The notes: generated by a model from the letters alone, not told the origin. 64,000 nucleotides of DNA from Mucilaginibacter sp. SMC90 (GCF_022811725.1 NZ_CP094527.1:3534001-3598000); one strand, 5' to 3'; counted from the first letter of the stretch, positions 26,627-39,745 are shown. A program made the numbers and translations.

Positions 26627-26963
26627 AACCCCGAACGGGACGGACTCTGGAAGGAGTTTAAAACGAAGGAAATGAAAGCGAAAGCGATTAGTTTTCTTGG
26701 GCTGAGGAGAGCGATTCTCAAGGCTTGATAAAAATGACAAATCAAAGCGGTGTAACAACCAAAAGATTATATAGCTGATTCGGATGATGAGGCGAGCAAG
26801 TTCTTTTAAGAAATGGAAATCATGTAGCGTAACGGGAGGCGACTGAAGGCTAAGGCTAACAGGAGCTGAAGAGTTACAATAAAAAGCGGAATCTGTAATA
26901 AGAAATAATAAAAACAGATTCTATTAATTAATAATAGGGTCAGTGATTAAAACAAAACATTTT
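26627..26963 (+). other. rRNA leader region
   Basis: Transcribed leader between P3 and the 16S gene. It contains the hairpin AATCTGT...ACAGATT (around 26890-26918) just upstream of 16S. The long minus-strand open frame across 26315-26758 is an artefact of the purine-rich leader and promoters, not a gene. Confidence 0.6.
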
Positions 26964-28485
<1,522 letters not shown>

Positions 28486-28762
28486 TGGAGCAGTTTCCGC
28501 GAAGTAGCTTGGAACTGTTACCTACATGATATTTCTTAAATTTAGTTAAATGGTTGATTAAGTTAAGTGGTGAGTAGTTGAAAAGCGAAGATCACAAAGC
28601 GAGAGCAATCATATACTAATAACACACAAACAAAAGGAAAACCCAGAAGATGAAGCCATCAAGTTGTGCGAACAACTGAGAGGCGGGATTGTAAGAGATT
28701 ACGATTTGCGATTTGAAGAATAAAAAAATCTAAAATCGAAAATCCGAAATCCGAAATAACAC

Positions 28763-28837
28763 AGTCCTGTAGCTCAGCTTGGTTAGAGCACTACACTGAT
28801 AATGTAGGGGTCAGCAGTTCAAATCTGCTCGGGACTA
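28763..28837 (+). tRNA. tRNA-Ile (GAT)
   Basis: Acceptor AGTCCTG pairs with CGGGACT, anticodon stem CTACA/TGTAG encloses CTGATAA, giving anticodon GAT. The D-arm and T-arm are standard. CCA is not encoded. It lies in the 16S-23S spacer, the usual place. Confidence 0.95.
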
Positions 28838-28840
28838 CAC

Positions 28841-28918
28841 AGGGTTCATTAGTTCAATGGTTCATTAGTGGATTGGTAAAGCACCAATAAACGAATGAAC
28901 GAATGAACAAATGAACGA
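28841..28918 (+). repeat. Inverted repeat between the two spacer tRNAs
   Basis: A run of TTCATTAG/TTCAATGG-type units is followed, after AAAGC, by the complementary ACGAATGAACGAATGAAC units. Together they fold into one long imperfect stem, starting around GTTCATTAGTTCAATGG and closing with AATGAACAAATGAAC. It probably helps to separate the two tRNAs during processing. Confidence 0.6.
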
Positions 28919-28929
28919 GCCCATCTAAC

Positions 28930-29003
28930 GGGGGATTAGCTCAGCTGGCTAGAGCACCTGCCTTGCACGCAGGGGGTCAACGGTTCGAATCCGTTATTCT
29001 CCA
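28930..29003 (+). tRNA. tRNA-Ala (TGC)
   Basis: Acceptor GGGGGAT pairs with ATTCTCC, including the G3-U70 pair that marks alanine tRNAs. The anticodon loop CTTGCAC gives TGC. CCA is not encoded. Confidence 0.95.
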
Positions 29004-29018
29004 CATTGAACCGGAAGT

Positions 29019-29070
29019 CATTAAGTCATCAGGTCATTGAGTCATTGAAAAATGACATAATGACTTAATG
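29019..29070 (+). repeat. Spacer hairpin downstream of tRNA-Ala
   Basis: CATTAAGTCAT (29019-29029) and ATGACTTAATG (29060-29070) are perfect complements, with an inner GTCATT/AATGAC pair (29041-29056). It is a strong hairpin in the 16S-23S spacer, probably a processing structure. Confidence 0.65.
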
Positions 29071-29092
29071 AAAGAATGACGGAGGATCAAAA

Positions 29093-29106
29093 CGTTCTTT
29101 GACATA
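29093..29106 (+). promoter_or_regulatory. boxA-like antitermination site before 23S
   Basis: GTTCTTTGACATA resembles the boxA element (TGCTCTTTAACA) found before 23S genes, where Nus factors bind the transcript. It overlaps the left arm of the 23S processing stem. Confidence 0.5.
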
Positions 29107-29142
29107 TTGGAAGAAGTAATTGAAAACAAGAGAAAACAACAG
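29101..29142 (+). repeat. Left arm of the 23S precursor stem
   Basis: GACATATTGGAAGAAGTAAT and the following bases to AAACAACAG are complementary, with few mismatches, to 32257-32303 downstream of 23S. The two arms bring the 23S ends together for RNase III cleavage. Confidence 0.7.
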
Positions 29143-29277
29143 ATAGAGACGTTGTATCTTGAACAAAAGCTTCAAAGGTAAATAAGTAGCAATACTAATG
29201 AACCAATGAACTAATGAACAAATACGACTAATCTAAAATAAAGACATACCTTGCGGCGCAAAAGGCGCAAGAGTAGA

Positions 29278-32153
<2,876 letters not shown>

Positions 32154-32256
32154 GTGTGAAGGATTAAGGTGAGTGGTTGATTAAGTGAGTAGTTGCAAAA
32201 CTGTAAACGAAACCAATCACTCATCCGAAACAAAACAAACAGATAAACAACAAAAG

Positions 32257-32303
32257 CTGTTGTTTTCTCTTAAATTCAATCACTTCTTTCAATAATATGT
32301 CAT
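32257..32303 (+). repeat. Right arm of the 23S precursor stem
   Basis: CTGTTGTTTTCTCT through AATATGTCA is complementary to 29101-29142. See the left arm. Confidence 0.7.
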
Positions 32304-32320
32304 GTTAATGGTAGTGAATG

Positions 32321-32414
32321 GTGAATGGTTGATTAGGTGAGTAGTTTTAAAGCTATAAACCATGTAAATGATCAGACAAGAACCACTTAACCACTCACAT
32401 AATCAACCACTAAC
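32321..32414 (+). repeat. Inverted repeat in the 23S-5S spacer
   Basis: Arm 32321-32341 (GTGAATGGTTGATTAGGTGA) pairs with 32394-32414 (ending CAACCACTAAC) at 18 of 21 positions. Related GGTTGATTAAGTGAGTAG-type units also occur at about 28552 after 16S and 32170 after 23S. Confidence 0.6.
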
Positions 32415-32425
32415 TTAAAGAAATT

Positions 32426-32538
32426 CAGGTGCCTATATCGGCGGTGTCTACCTCTTCCCATTCCGAACAGAGAAGTCAAGCCCGCCAGAGCCGATGGTAC
32501 TGCGGTAAAACGTGGGAGAGTAGGTCGGTGCCACCCTT
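32426..32538 (+). rRNA. rrf: 5S ribosomal RNA
   Basis: About 113 bases with the 5S core CCCATTCCGAACAGAGAAGT and the 3' part GGGAGAGTAGGTCGGTGCCA. The ends CAGGTG and CACCCTT pair to form helix I. It is the last gene of the operon. Confidence 0.93.
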
Positions 32539-32571
32539 TATCACCTTTAATGGTGTAACAATGCAAAAGCC

Positions 32572-32599
32572 TTAGCTAATACCTAAGGCTTTTTGCGTT
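32572..32599 (+). terminator. rRNA operon terminator
   Basis: GCAAAAGCCTTAG, a short loop, CTAAGGCTTTTTGC. It lies 33 bases after 5S. Confidence 0.8.
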
Positions 32600-32794
32600 T
32601 ACAAGCTTTTCTGAGAGATACCGTTTATTCTAATTCTTAGATTTCAATTATTAACGATGAATGGGCACGGTCACATAGGTATTGCTGATATAAAAATTAG
32701 AGTTAACCGTAATTAAATAGCAAATCTTTGGCCCTGTAGCAAGGGCTTGAATAATTTTGTTCGTTCGGATGGTAGCAATATAGTATATTTGTAT

Positions 32795-33142
32795 ATGGCG
32801 AGAGGCTTGAAGTTATTTTCTGGTATGTTGGTTGTGTTTATCCTTTTGGGATTAACAGCCAGGTCTCATGCAGCGCCAGCCTCTTCCCGCCGTTCATTTA
32901 CTATAAAGTCAGTTCAGCTAAAAAACTCGGGGCAATTATCAGAAACTCTTTCTGATGTAGTATTACAAACAGGACTGAACTTACAGCCACCTAATTATTT
33001 TCCGGATTTGCATGCAGAGACGGTGATTATACAGGAGGTGAGACAGCAATGTCCTGTGATTAGTGAAACGCCCCAAATTTCTCCTACATATCAACTTCTC
33101 TATTACAGGTTTATCCTGTACCCGTTTCATGCCTTTTGGTAG
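32795..33142 (+). CDS. Small exported protein ending in YPFHAFW
   Basis: 115 residues from ATG 32795. The N-terminus is a signal peptide (MARGLKLFSGMLVVFILLGL, ending near SHA-AP). The mature part is polar without cysteine pairs or recognisable domain; the last residues are FILYPFHAFW directly before the stop. Another small exported protein, at 35418-35753, ends LILFPFHVFW although the rest differs. A TATATTTG (32784-32791) matching the -7 consensus lies 4 bases before the ATG; if it is used, transcription would begin past this codon, so either it is not the promoter or translation starts at a later in-frame codon. Function unknown. Confidence 0.6.
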   Translation: MARGLKLFSGMLVVFILLGLTARSHAAPASSRRSFTIKSVQLKNSGQLSETLSDVVLQTGLNLQPPNYFPDLHAETVIIQEVRQQCPVISETPQISPTYQLLYYRFILYPFHAFW

Positions 33143-33256
33143 TCATTGAGGTTTCTTTGTGCATTAGCTTTGCCCGGCATCTATGTGCCTGCAACAAATG
33201 ATAATGCCGTTTATCTTGTTAACAGACCAATTTTATTATCGCTTTAATCTGGCGTT

Positions 33257-33532
33257 ATGAAAAGAAATGTAAAGAAGAAATTTCATGCAGAAGTAGCGGT
33301 CATGCTGGAAAGGGAGCTTCAGGAAGAAGCCGAGGTTCATTTCCAGGATATGATCATCAAAATAAAGGTCCCCTTAGCTGCAATCGAATCCCGATTGGGA
33401 GCTATCCTTCAACGGATCCAACAATTGGTAGAAAAGTACTTTCCGGAAAGAAAGGAAGATATTGCCTTTTTGATCAGGGATGGTGGAAGCCGCTACGAGA
33501 ATGTTTTTAAAATCTGGAAGTCTTTAGTTTAA
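33257..33532 (+). CDS. Small soluble protein of unknown function
   Basis: 91 residues, no signal peptide, mostly helical and highly charged: KRNVKKKFHAEVAVMLEREL at the start, then EEAEVHFQDMIIKIKV, and a C-terminal part with RIQQLVEKYFPERKEDIAFL. A coiled-coil or small helical bundle is likely. No family recognised. It precedes the 68-residue gene and the antiporter on the same strand. Confidence 0.6.
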   Translation: MKRNVKKKFHAEVAVMLERELQEEAEVHFQDMIIKIKVPLAAIESRLGAILQRIQQLVEKYFPERKEDIAFLIRDGGSRYENVFKIWKSLV

Positions 33533-33574
33533 GGGTCCGGAATAACTTTATCTTATTATCACAAAAAAAGATCG

Positions 33575-33781
33575 ATGAATAAACAACATTTAGCGGCAGG
33601 AACGCTGCTGCGTTATACCGGGAAATTATTTAAAGGATTCGACCCCGAAATGCCACATACTGAGTTTCTTGGCTATGATAGTAATGGCTGGACGGATATC
33701 TGGATTAAATATAAAGCGGAGATACGCCTTATTTCTTTATCAGATGTAGAAGTAGTTGTTCACTCAGTAACTGAACAGTAA
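33575..33781 (+). CDS. Small protein of unknown function before the antiporter
   Basis: 68 residues: AGTLLRYTGKLFKGFDPEMP, then a middle with GWTDIWIKYKAEIRLISLSDVEVV. It looks like a small SH3-like beta-barrel (many strands, two glycine turns), a guess from the strand pattern only. Its TAA stop overlaps the ATG of the antiporter gene by one base (TAATG), so translation of the two is coupled. Confidence 0.65.
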   Translation: MNKQHLAAGTLLRYTGKLFKGFDPEMPHTEFLGYDSNGWTDIWIKYKAEIRLISLSDVEVVVHSVTEQ

Positions 33782-35367
33782 TGGTACAAGATCATTTGTT
33801 GCTTGTGCTGGCATTGCTTTTTACTACATCCATGCTGGCTCTGCTCAGTAATAAACTGAATGTATCTTACCCGATACTGTTGGTAGTGTCGGGCTTAGTA
33901 ATCAGCTTTATACCGGGTGTACCTGTCATTAAGATGGATCCTAACATTATATTCGCTGTGTTCTTGCCGCCGTTGTTGTATTCGGCGGCATGGAACACTT
34001 CCTGGGCCGAATTTTGGCGTCTGCGGCGCCCTATCGGACTATTGGCTTTCGGCCTGGTCATCTTTACAGCTACAGCTATTGCTTTTTTTGCACACTGGCT
34101 CATCCCCGATTGTTCATTGGCGCTTGGCTTTTTGCTTGGCGGTATCATTTCGCCCCCGGATGCTGTAGCTGCGGTATCTGTTTTTCAGAATCTTAAGGTA
34201 CCCAGCCGCGTTACTGCTATCCTTGAAGGTGAGAGCCTGGTTAATGACGCGTCAAGTCTTATCGTTTTCCGCTTTGCACTTATCGCAATCTTTACAGGCC
34301 AGTTTACTTTCTGGCAGGCTACCGGTAATTTCTTTTCTGTAGTTATTATGGGTGTGTTGATTGGCCTTGCTATAGCGCATTTGGTTTATGCCATTCACCG
34401 TTACTTATCAACTACACCAAGTATTGATACCGCTTTGACGCTTATTGCTCCATACCTTATGTACCTTACAGCAGAGCATTTTCATTTTTCGGGTGTGCTG
34501 GCAGTTGTCAGTGGAGGACTATTCCTGTCTTTTCGTTCGTCGGATATCTTTTCTTATGATTCGCGTTTGCAATCGCTTACCGTATGGAATGTTGTGATCT
34601 TTTTACTGAATGGTGTAGTATTTATCATGATCGGCCTGCAATTACCGGACATTATTCATGGTATTGAACATTACTCTTTGTCTGATTGTGTTTTTTTCGC
34701 AGTGGCAATTAGTTTGTTGTCCATTATCATCAGGTTAATCTGGGTTTTTCCATCTGCTTATCTTCCGCGCTTACTAAGTCGCCGGATTGTGGCAAGGGAA
34801 GGCCCACTTAGTTGGAAACCGGTGTTTGTGATTGGATGGAGCGGTATGCGGGGCGTGGTTTCACTTGCTTCTGCACTTGCCATCCCGCTAACACTTGAGA
34901 ATGGAGCTGCTTTTCCGCACCGTAACCTCATTCTGTTCATTACTTTCATTGTGATTCTTTTTACACTTGTATTGCAGGGTTTAAGTTTACCGTTGTTGTT
35001 ACGTTTACTTAAATTAAAAGTTGTAGAAAATGATGCCAGCCAGGAGCAAGAGATCAGGCACCGACTGGCAATAGCAGTATTAGCATATCTTGATGATAAT
35101 TGCAGCCAGGAGATAGAAGCTAAGCCGCTATTTCGCAGGGTGAAAGAAAAATATGAGCGCATGGCGGAGATTGCTGAAAAGCAAATTAAGGGGGAAGAAC
35201 AGATCCCCGCTTTTATCCAAGACTACCGGCAAATGCTACTGGCCATCATCAAGATTCGCAGGGACGAGCTAAAGAAAATGCATAGAAATAAAGAATTCGC
35301 TGATCACCTGATCCGTGCCAGGGAACGTGAGCTGGATCTTGAAGAGGCGAGAACGCGAAAAAATTAA
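33781..35367 (+). CDS. Na+/H+ antiporter, CPA1 (NhaP/NhaK) type
   Basis: 528 residues. About twelve membrane segments to residue 415, then a charged cytoplasmic tail with helical heptads ending in EEARTRKN. Family motifs: SPPDAVAAVSV near 123, LEGESLVNDASSLIVFRFAL near 148 (the Asn-Asp pair of the ion site), and IGWSGMRGVVSLASALAIPL near 352. CPA1 members exchange cytoplasmic Na+, K+ or Li+ for protons and help with salt and pH homeostasis. The start overlaps the preceding small gene. Confidence 0.93.
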   Translation: MVQDHLLLVLALLFTTSMLALLSNKLNVSYPILLVVSGLVISFIPGVPVIKMDPNIIFAVFLPPLLYSAAWNTSWAEFWRLRRPIGLLAFGLVIFTATAIAFFAHWLIPDCSLALGFLLGGIISPPDAVAAVSVFQNLKVPSRVTAILEGESLVNDASSLIVFRFALIAIFTGQFTFWQATGNFFSVVIMGVLIGLAIAHLVYAIHRYLSTTPSIDTALTLIAPYLMYLTAEHFHFSGVLAVVSGGLFLSFRSSDIFSYDSRLQSLTVWNVVIFLLNGVVFIMIGLQLPDIIHGIEHYSLSDCVFFAVAISLLSIIIRLIWVFPSAYLPRLLSRRIVAREGPLSWKPVFVIGWSGMRGVVSLASALAIPLTLENGAAFPHRNLILFITFIVILFTLVLQGLSLPLLLRLLKLKVVENDASQEQEIRHRLAIAVLAYLDDNCSQEIEAKPLFRRVKEKYERMAEIAEKQIKGEEQIPAFIQDYRQMLLAIIKIRRDELKKMHRNKEFADHLIRARERELDLEEARTRKN

Positions 35368-35417
35368 AGTATTCAGGGATATCGCTGCCTGTCGTTAATG
35401 TAGCGTAGTTGGACAAT

Positions 35418-35753
35418 ATGAGATTATATAAATTGCTTACAGTAACCTGCTTGTTGTTCTTTGCTATTTCGGCAAAGGCCAATTGCCGCACGGATAAAAA
35501 TCAGGTGCAGGGACACACTGTGAGCCAATATTTTCATGTCGAAGTTTTCGCTGAGGAAAACTCCCTGACTTCTATCCTAATTAATCAATCACCGCAAAAG
35601 CAAGTAACTCCAAATCCGGCAGATTTAATGGAAGGGGAGGTGAGCCAGATCACAGGTACTGATGAGGTAATGGCAGCCACCATTAGTTTGCGCAATAGTA
35701 AGATACCCCGTAGGGTTTCCCTAATCCTATTTCCATTCCATGTTTTTTGGTGA
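35418..35753 (+). CDS. Small exported protein ending in FPFHVFW
   Basis: 111 residues from ATG 35418 (a TTG lies three codons upstream). Signal peptide MRLYKLLTVTCLLFFAISAK, cut near AKA-NC. The mature part is acidic and polar, and the last ten residues are LILFPFHVFW. That tail matches the exported protein at 32795-33142, while the rest does not align. The gene follows the antiporter by 50 bases. Function unknown. Confidence 0.6.
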   Translation: MRLYKLLTVTCLLFFAISAKANCRTDKNQVQGHTVSQYFHVEVFAEENSLTSILINQSPQKQVTPNPADLMEGEVSQITGTDEVMAATISLRNSKIPRRVSLILFPFHVFW

Positions 35754-35821
35754 TTTAACTATATTTTCTGTGTGAATTAACGAAGCTCCGGCTTCTATAA
35801 ATTTATTTTGCAAATATTAGT

Positions 35822-36289
35822 ATGTCCCATATTTTAGAAAACTCCCTGGTCGCGGCAGGGCTGGTTGCACTTTTTGGTGTGCCATTTTATATTATTGCCA
35901 AACGCATGAAACAAAAACAGCAAAGGCTGTTAAAAGATAAATTATTTCACAAAGCAGCTGATCTTAGCCTTGACCTAACGCGGTATGAACCGGTGAACGA
36001 TAAGATTATTGGCTGGGCCGAGCCTGGCAGCGTATTGTTAATGGCTGATCTTGCTCAACCTGAAGTTGCGGTATACAGCCTGGCAAAGGCTGTGAAAACC
36101 TATGTGTTGAAAACAATGAAAGGGACTTCGGTACATTCCATTTCGCTGCAAATTGCCGACGCCCAAAACAGGGTGCTTGACAGTTTGCCCTTTTATCAAC
36201 AATTTCAAGACAATGAAATGAAACTGAAGGAATTTGAAAAACAGGCCAAGGATTGGGAAACACTGCTCAATGCCTATTTGAGCCGATAG
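35822..36289 (+). CDS. Membrane-anchored protein of unknown function
   Basis: 155 residues. One N-terminal membrane helix (LVAAGLVALFGVPFYIIAKR, about residues 9-28) then a soluble domain starting at KQKQQRLLKDKLF. The middle has a strand pattern (IIGWAEPGSVLLMADL; VHSISLQIADAQ) and the end is helical. No family recognised. It has its own terminator and shares direction with the antiporter group. Confidence 0.65.
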   Translation: MSHILENSLVAAGLVALFGVPFYIIAKRMKQKQQRLLKDKLFHKAADLSLDLTRYEPVNDKIIGWAEPGSVLLMADLAQPEVAVYSLAKAVKTYVLKTMKGTSVHSISLQIADAQNRVLDSLPFYQQFQDNEMKLKEFEKQAKDWETLLNAYLSR

Positions 36290-36296
36290 TGTGAAT

Positions 36297-36332
36297 GCCG
36301 CCTGCTCCAAAAAGGAAAAGGCGGCTTTTTTT
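36297..36332 (+). terminator. Rho-independent terminator
   Basis: GCCGCCT, loop, AGGCGGC and a run of seven T. It ends the plus-strand group that begins near 32.8 kb. Confidence 0.85.
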
Positions 36333-36478
36333 GTTGAAAAATTGTATCTGCATTTAATTAAGCATCTCGGTAGATCAACATGTATAAAAAAGTAATTTTT
36401 GTGATAGAAGAGAGTGATAACCTCTAAAACTCGTTTAAAGCGTATTTACTCAATGAAATAAACGGATAAACAGGATTA

Positions 36479-37162
36479 TTACAATTCGTTTTTCAGAACA
36501 GACCAAACAGTATTAGCTACGATCTTAGCGCCTTGAGCGGTAGGGTGGATCCCGTCGCCCTGGTTAAGTGAAGGTACACCGCCAACCCCTTGCAATAAAA
36601 AGGGTACCAGCGCCATATTATTCTTTTTAGCCAGGTTAGGAAAGATATTTTTGAACTTATCTGTATAATCGGTGCCCATGTTTGGAGGTACCTGCATACC
36701 TAATAAAACGAGTTTTGCATCAGGATATTTGGCTTTTACCTTATCTATTATTGATTGCAGGTTTTTGGCTGTTTCATTTACAGGGATACCTCGCAGGCCA
36801 TCATTTGCACCAAGCTCCAATACAAACACATCTATTTTTTGCTTTAATAACCAGCTGATCCTGCCGTTGCCGCCTGCCGTGGTTTCGCCGCTTAAACCTG
36901 CGTTTATTACTTTATAAGGCAGTTTTAATGAATCTACCCGCCGACTGATCACTCCCGGAAAAGCATCTTCCTGGTTATCAAGACCGTAACCTGCAGTTAG
37001 GCTATCTCCAAAAAACAAAACTATTTTCTTTGCCGCTGAATCGGTTTTTGCCGCTTCGGTAGCTGCCTGTGTTTCATTATTATTTGATGATTTAGCGCCA
37101 TTGCCGCAGCCAGCAAAGGTAAGGCATGTAAGGAAAATGCCGGTTAATAAAGCTTTGTTCAT
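36479..37162 (-). CDS. SGNH-hydrolase lipoprotein (TesA-like arylesterase)
   Basis: 227 residues from ATG 37162; the frame reaches back to a TTG at 37177, but the ATG gives a proper lipoprotein signal (MNKALLTGIFL, lipobox FAGC). All SGNH blocks are visible: FFGDSLTAGYG (Ser), NAGLSGETTAGG (Gly), LGANDGLRG (Asn) and GDGIHPTAQG (Asp-His). TesA-type enzymes hydrolyse thioesters, aryl esters and lysophospholipids in the periplasm. The gene follows FtsX-type permease and ABC ATPase genes, matching the conserved YbbA-YbbP-TesA neighbourhood. Confidence 0.9.
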   Translation of the reverse strand: MNKALLTGIFLTCLTFAGCGNGAKSSNNNETQAATEAAKTDSAAKKIVLFFGDSLTAGYGLDNQEDAFPGVISRRVDSLKLPYKVINAGLSGETTAGGNGRISWLLKQKIDVFVLELGANDGLRGIPVNETAKNLQSIIDKVKAKYPDAKLVLLGMQVPPNMGTDYTDKFKNIFPNLAKKNNMALVPFLLQGVGGVPSLNQGDGIHPTAQGAKIVANTVWSVLKNEL

Positions 37163-37182
37163 ATAAGATAAATACAATGCGC

Positions 37183-39741
37183 TTAGGCGTTTGTTCTTAA
37201 AATCTCCAGTGGCGGTTTATTTAATACGCTGCGGCTGTTCAGTAAGCCAATTACAACTGTTAGCAAACTAACTATCAAAAATAGTACAACTGCTGGTAAT
37301 ACGTTAACATTATACGGTATTTCAAAATTATATTTTGCCAGAAAATACGTACCTGCAAAAGCTATAAGGATTCCGGTTAAAGCCGATAAGCTACCTAAAA
37401 ACCAATACTCTAATGCAGTTATGGTGAATATTTGCCTACGACTTGCCCCAAGTGTGCGTAACAATACACTTTCCTGGATGCGCTGGTATTTACTGATGCG
37501 CACTGATGCTATAAGTACCACAATGCCTGTTATGATACTAAATGCGCTCATGAAACGGATAACGTAGCTGATTTTACTTAATAGTTCATCAACAACACTC
37601 AAAATCAAGCCCAGATCGATGATCGAAACATTTGGATATGCCCGAACCACCAATTGCTGAAAAGCAGCGGATACTTTGTTTGACGGCACGTGGGTCATCA
37701 ATACGTGAAATTGAGGTGCATCTTCCAATATTCCCTTCGGAAAAACTACCTGGAAATTGGTTTGCACTTTACCCCAGTTAACCTTACGGATGCTGGCTAC
37801 ATAAGCGGGCATTTGTACGCCTTGTACGTTAAATACAATTTTGTCGCCAATTTTAAGGTTGCCTCGTTTTGACAGATTTTCCTCAACAGATACCGGAATT
37901 TCTTTAGATGGGTCGGCATTGCCAATCCATTTGCCATCCAATAATTTTTCTGACGATGTCAACGAATCTCTGAAGGTTACACGGTACTCCCAGGCAAAAA
38001 CGCCATGCTGTATCTTAATGGTAGTGTCCTTGGTAAGGTCAGCAGCAGTTTTACCATTTATCTGTTCAATACGCATGGTAACTATTGGCACCTGTTGTAA
38101 TACCGGTAGTCCTTGTTGCCTTGTTAATTGAACAACTCCCTTTTCCTGGCTGCTCTGGATATCAAACAGGATCATGTTTGATTGATTGCCGCTGGTTGAA
38201 AGATTAACCTGCTGCACCAGTAACGTTTGCACAAAATAAAGTGTACAAATAAACATCGTACTTAAACCGATAGACACAATAAGGATAATGGTTTGATTAT
38301 TGGGGCGATACAAATTGGCGAAGCCTTGCCGCCAAAGATAACTCCAGGAGCCTTTAATAATGGTTTTAGTGATCCTCATCAGTAGCCAGGCTGTTGCCGT
38401 AAGGATCATAAAGGCAATCAGAATTCCCAAAGTAAATAATATACTTCCTGTCAGGCTGTCAAGCTGTAAATAACTAAAGGCAATTACAAAAATCAATATG
38501 AGTAAATACACCAGCCATCGCAGAGGATCGCGCCTGTTGCCGCTTTCATCAAAAGAGATACGAAGTGTGTTAAGCGGCGAAATATTTCGTACAGAGATTA
38601 AAGGCAGTAAAGCAAACAAAATGGATATGATAACTCCAAGTAAAATTCCCTGCCCAATGGCCATCCATGATATTTGTACCGAAATAGTAAACGGCAAAAA
38701 ATCTTTAAATACAAGGGGTAATAAATGCTGAACCGCTGTGCCCAATATCGCCCCGGTAACAGAACCGATAATCCCGATCCCTACAATTTGTATCAGGTAG
38801 ATCAAAAATGCTTCGGATGATTTAACACCCAGGCAACGCATAATGGCTATTGATGCTATTTTTTCCTTCACATAAATATGAATGGCGCTTGCTACACCTA
38901 CACAGCCAAGCAGCAAGGCAACAAAGCCCACTAATGATAAAAAACGGCTAAGATCGCCAAAGGCACGGCCAGTGTTGTCTTTTTTTGTTTCGATAGTTTC
39001 AAAGCGCATCCCTGCTTTATCAAGTTCCGGGTCAAGTTTCTTACCGAGTTTATCTATATCAACACCCGGATTGAACTTATAGTAAAAGCTGTAGTTTACC
39101 CGGCTGCCAATTTTTATCAACCCGGTTTGCTCCAGGTATTGCATCGGAATGTAAACCACAGGGGCAATACCTGCCATTACCCCGCTTTGTCCGGGTGCTT
39201 TGTTCAGTATGCCTGCAATCTGAAAGCTGAGGTTGCCTACTTTTACCGAATCGCCTACTTTAGCATTAAACTGAAGCATCAGGGTTTTATCAACCAGGGC
39301 CATTTTACCTTTTTTGAAAATAAGCCCGGCAGACTCAGGGGTGGTTTCCAAAGTACCATAATAGGGGAAACCGCCCTGCAACGCCCTGATTTGCACCAAC
39401 CGGGTTCCGTTGGTGCGCGAAAAATATAGCATTGATGCAAAACTCCGCTCCTGTGAGCGTTCGTCGCCCAACGAATCGAGCATATGCTTTAATTTATCAT
39501 CTGCGGGTTTGTTGCCTGATATGGCCAGATCAGCCCCGATTAAAGTTGCAGCCTGATCGTTTATATCGTTTTGCACATTGTATTTGAATGAATAGATAGC
39601 TACCAGTGCAGCTATCCCAAATACAATGGCCGATATAAAAAGGAACAACCTTGAACGGTTACGTCTGCTATCACGCCAGGCCATGCGAAACAGCCATGGG
39701 ATATTTATATTTCTTTTAAAATTAATAGCGGGGTTATCCAT
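37183..39741 (-). CDS. FtsX-type ABC permease (YbbP-like)
   Basis: 852 residues from ATG 39741. Two FtsX-like permease domains each with several membrane helices: one near 280-400 (RFLSLVGFVALLLGCVGVAS) and one at the C-terminus (IRFMSAFSIITGIVVLIASV), plus a MacB-like periplasmic domain after the first helix (LFLFISAIVFGIAALVAIYS). The ATG leaves a 4-base gap after the ATPase stop; the TTG at 39774 would overlap that gene. YbbAP-type transporters extract or move hydrophobic molecules in the envelope rather than importing nutrients. The product is the membrane partner of the ATPase encoded just upstream. Confidence 0.9.
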   Translation of the reverse strand: MDNPAINFKRNINIPWLFRMAWRDSRRNRSRLFLFISAIVFGIAALVAIYSFKYNVQNDINDQAATLIGADLAISGNKPADDKLKHMLDSLGDERSQERSFASMLYFSRTNGTRLVQIRALQGGFPYYGTLETTPESAGLIFKKGKMALVDKTLMLQFNAKVGDSVKVGNLSFQIAGILNKAPGQSGVMAGIAPVVYIPMQYLEQTGLIKIGSRVNYSFYYKFNPGVDIDKLGKKLDPELDKAGMRFETIETKKDNTGRAFGDLSRFLSLVGFVALLLGCVGVASAIHIYVKEKIASIAIMRCLGVKSSEAFLIYLIQIVGIGIIGSVTGAILGTAVQHLLPLVFKDFLPFTISVQISWMAIGQGILLGVIISILFALLPLISVRNISPLNTLRISFDESGNRRDPLRWLVYLLILIFVIAFSYLQLDSLTGSILFTLGILIAFMILTATAWLLMRITKTIIKGSWSYLWRQGFANLYRPNNQTIILIVSIGLSTMFICTLYFVQTLLVQQVNLSTSGNQSNMILFDIQSSQEKGVVQLTRQQGLPVLQQVPIVTMRIEQINGKTAADLTKDTTIKIQHGVFAWEYRVTFRDSLTSSEKLLDGKWIGNADPSKEIPVSVEENLSKRGNLKIGDKIVFNVQGVQMPAYVASIRKVNWGKVQTNFQVVFPKGILEDAPQFHVLMTHVPSNKVSAAFQQLVVRAYPNVSIIDLGLILSVVDELLSKISYVIRFMSAFSIITGIVVLIASVRISKYQRIQESVLLRTLGASRRQIFTITALEYWFLGSLSALTGILIAFAGTYFLAKYNFEIPYNVNVLPAVVLFLIVSLLTVVIGLLNSRSVLNKPPLEILRTNA

Positions 39742-39745
39742 TAGC

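Noticed and set aside
26315..26758. Long minus-strand open frame before the rRNA genes
   Set aside because: It covers the promoters and purine-rich leader of the rRNA operon; its product is low-complexity (F, S, P, L) and no gene features are seen.
28841..29070. Short repeats between tRNAs considered as a CRISPR array
   Set aside because: Units are not evenly spaced, have no unique spacers, and pair with each other as hairpins; no cas genes are nearby.
34758..35162. Minus-strand open frame inside the antiporter gene
   Set aside because: Shadow of a strong, family-matching gene on the other strand; no independent start context or protein-like domains.
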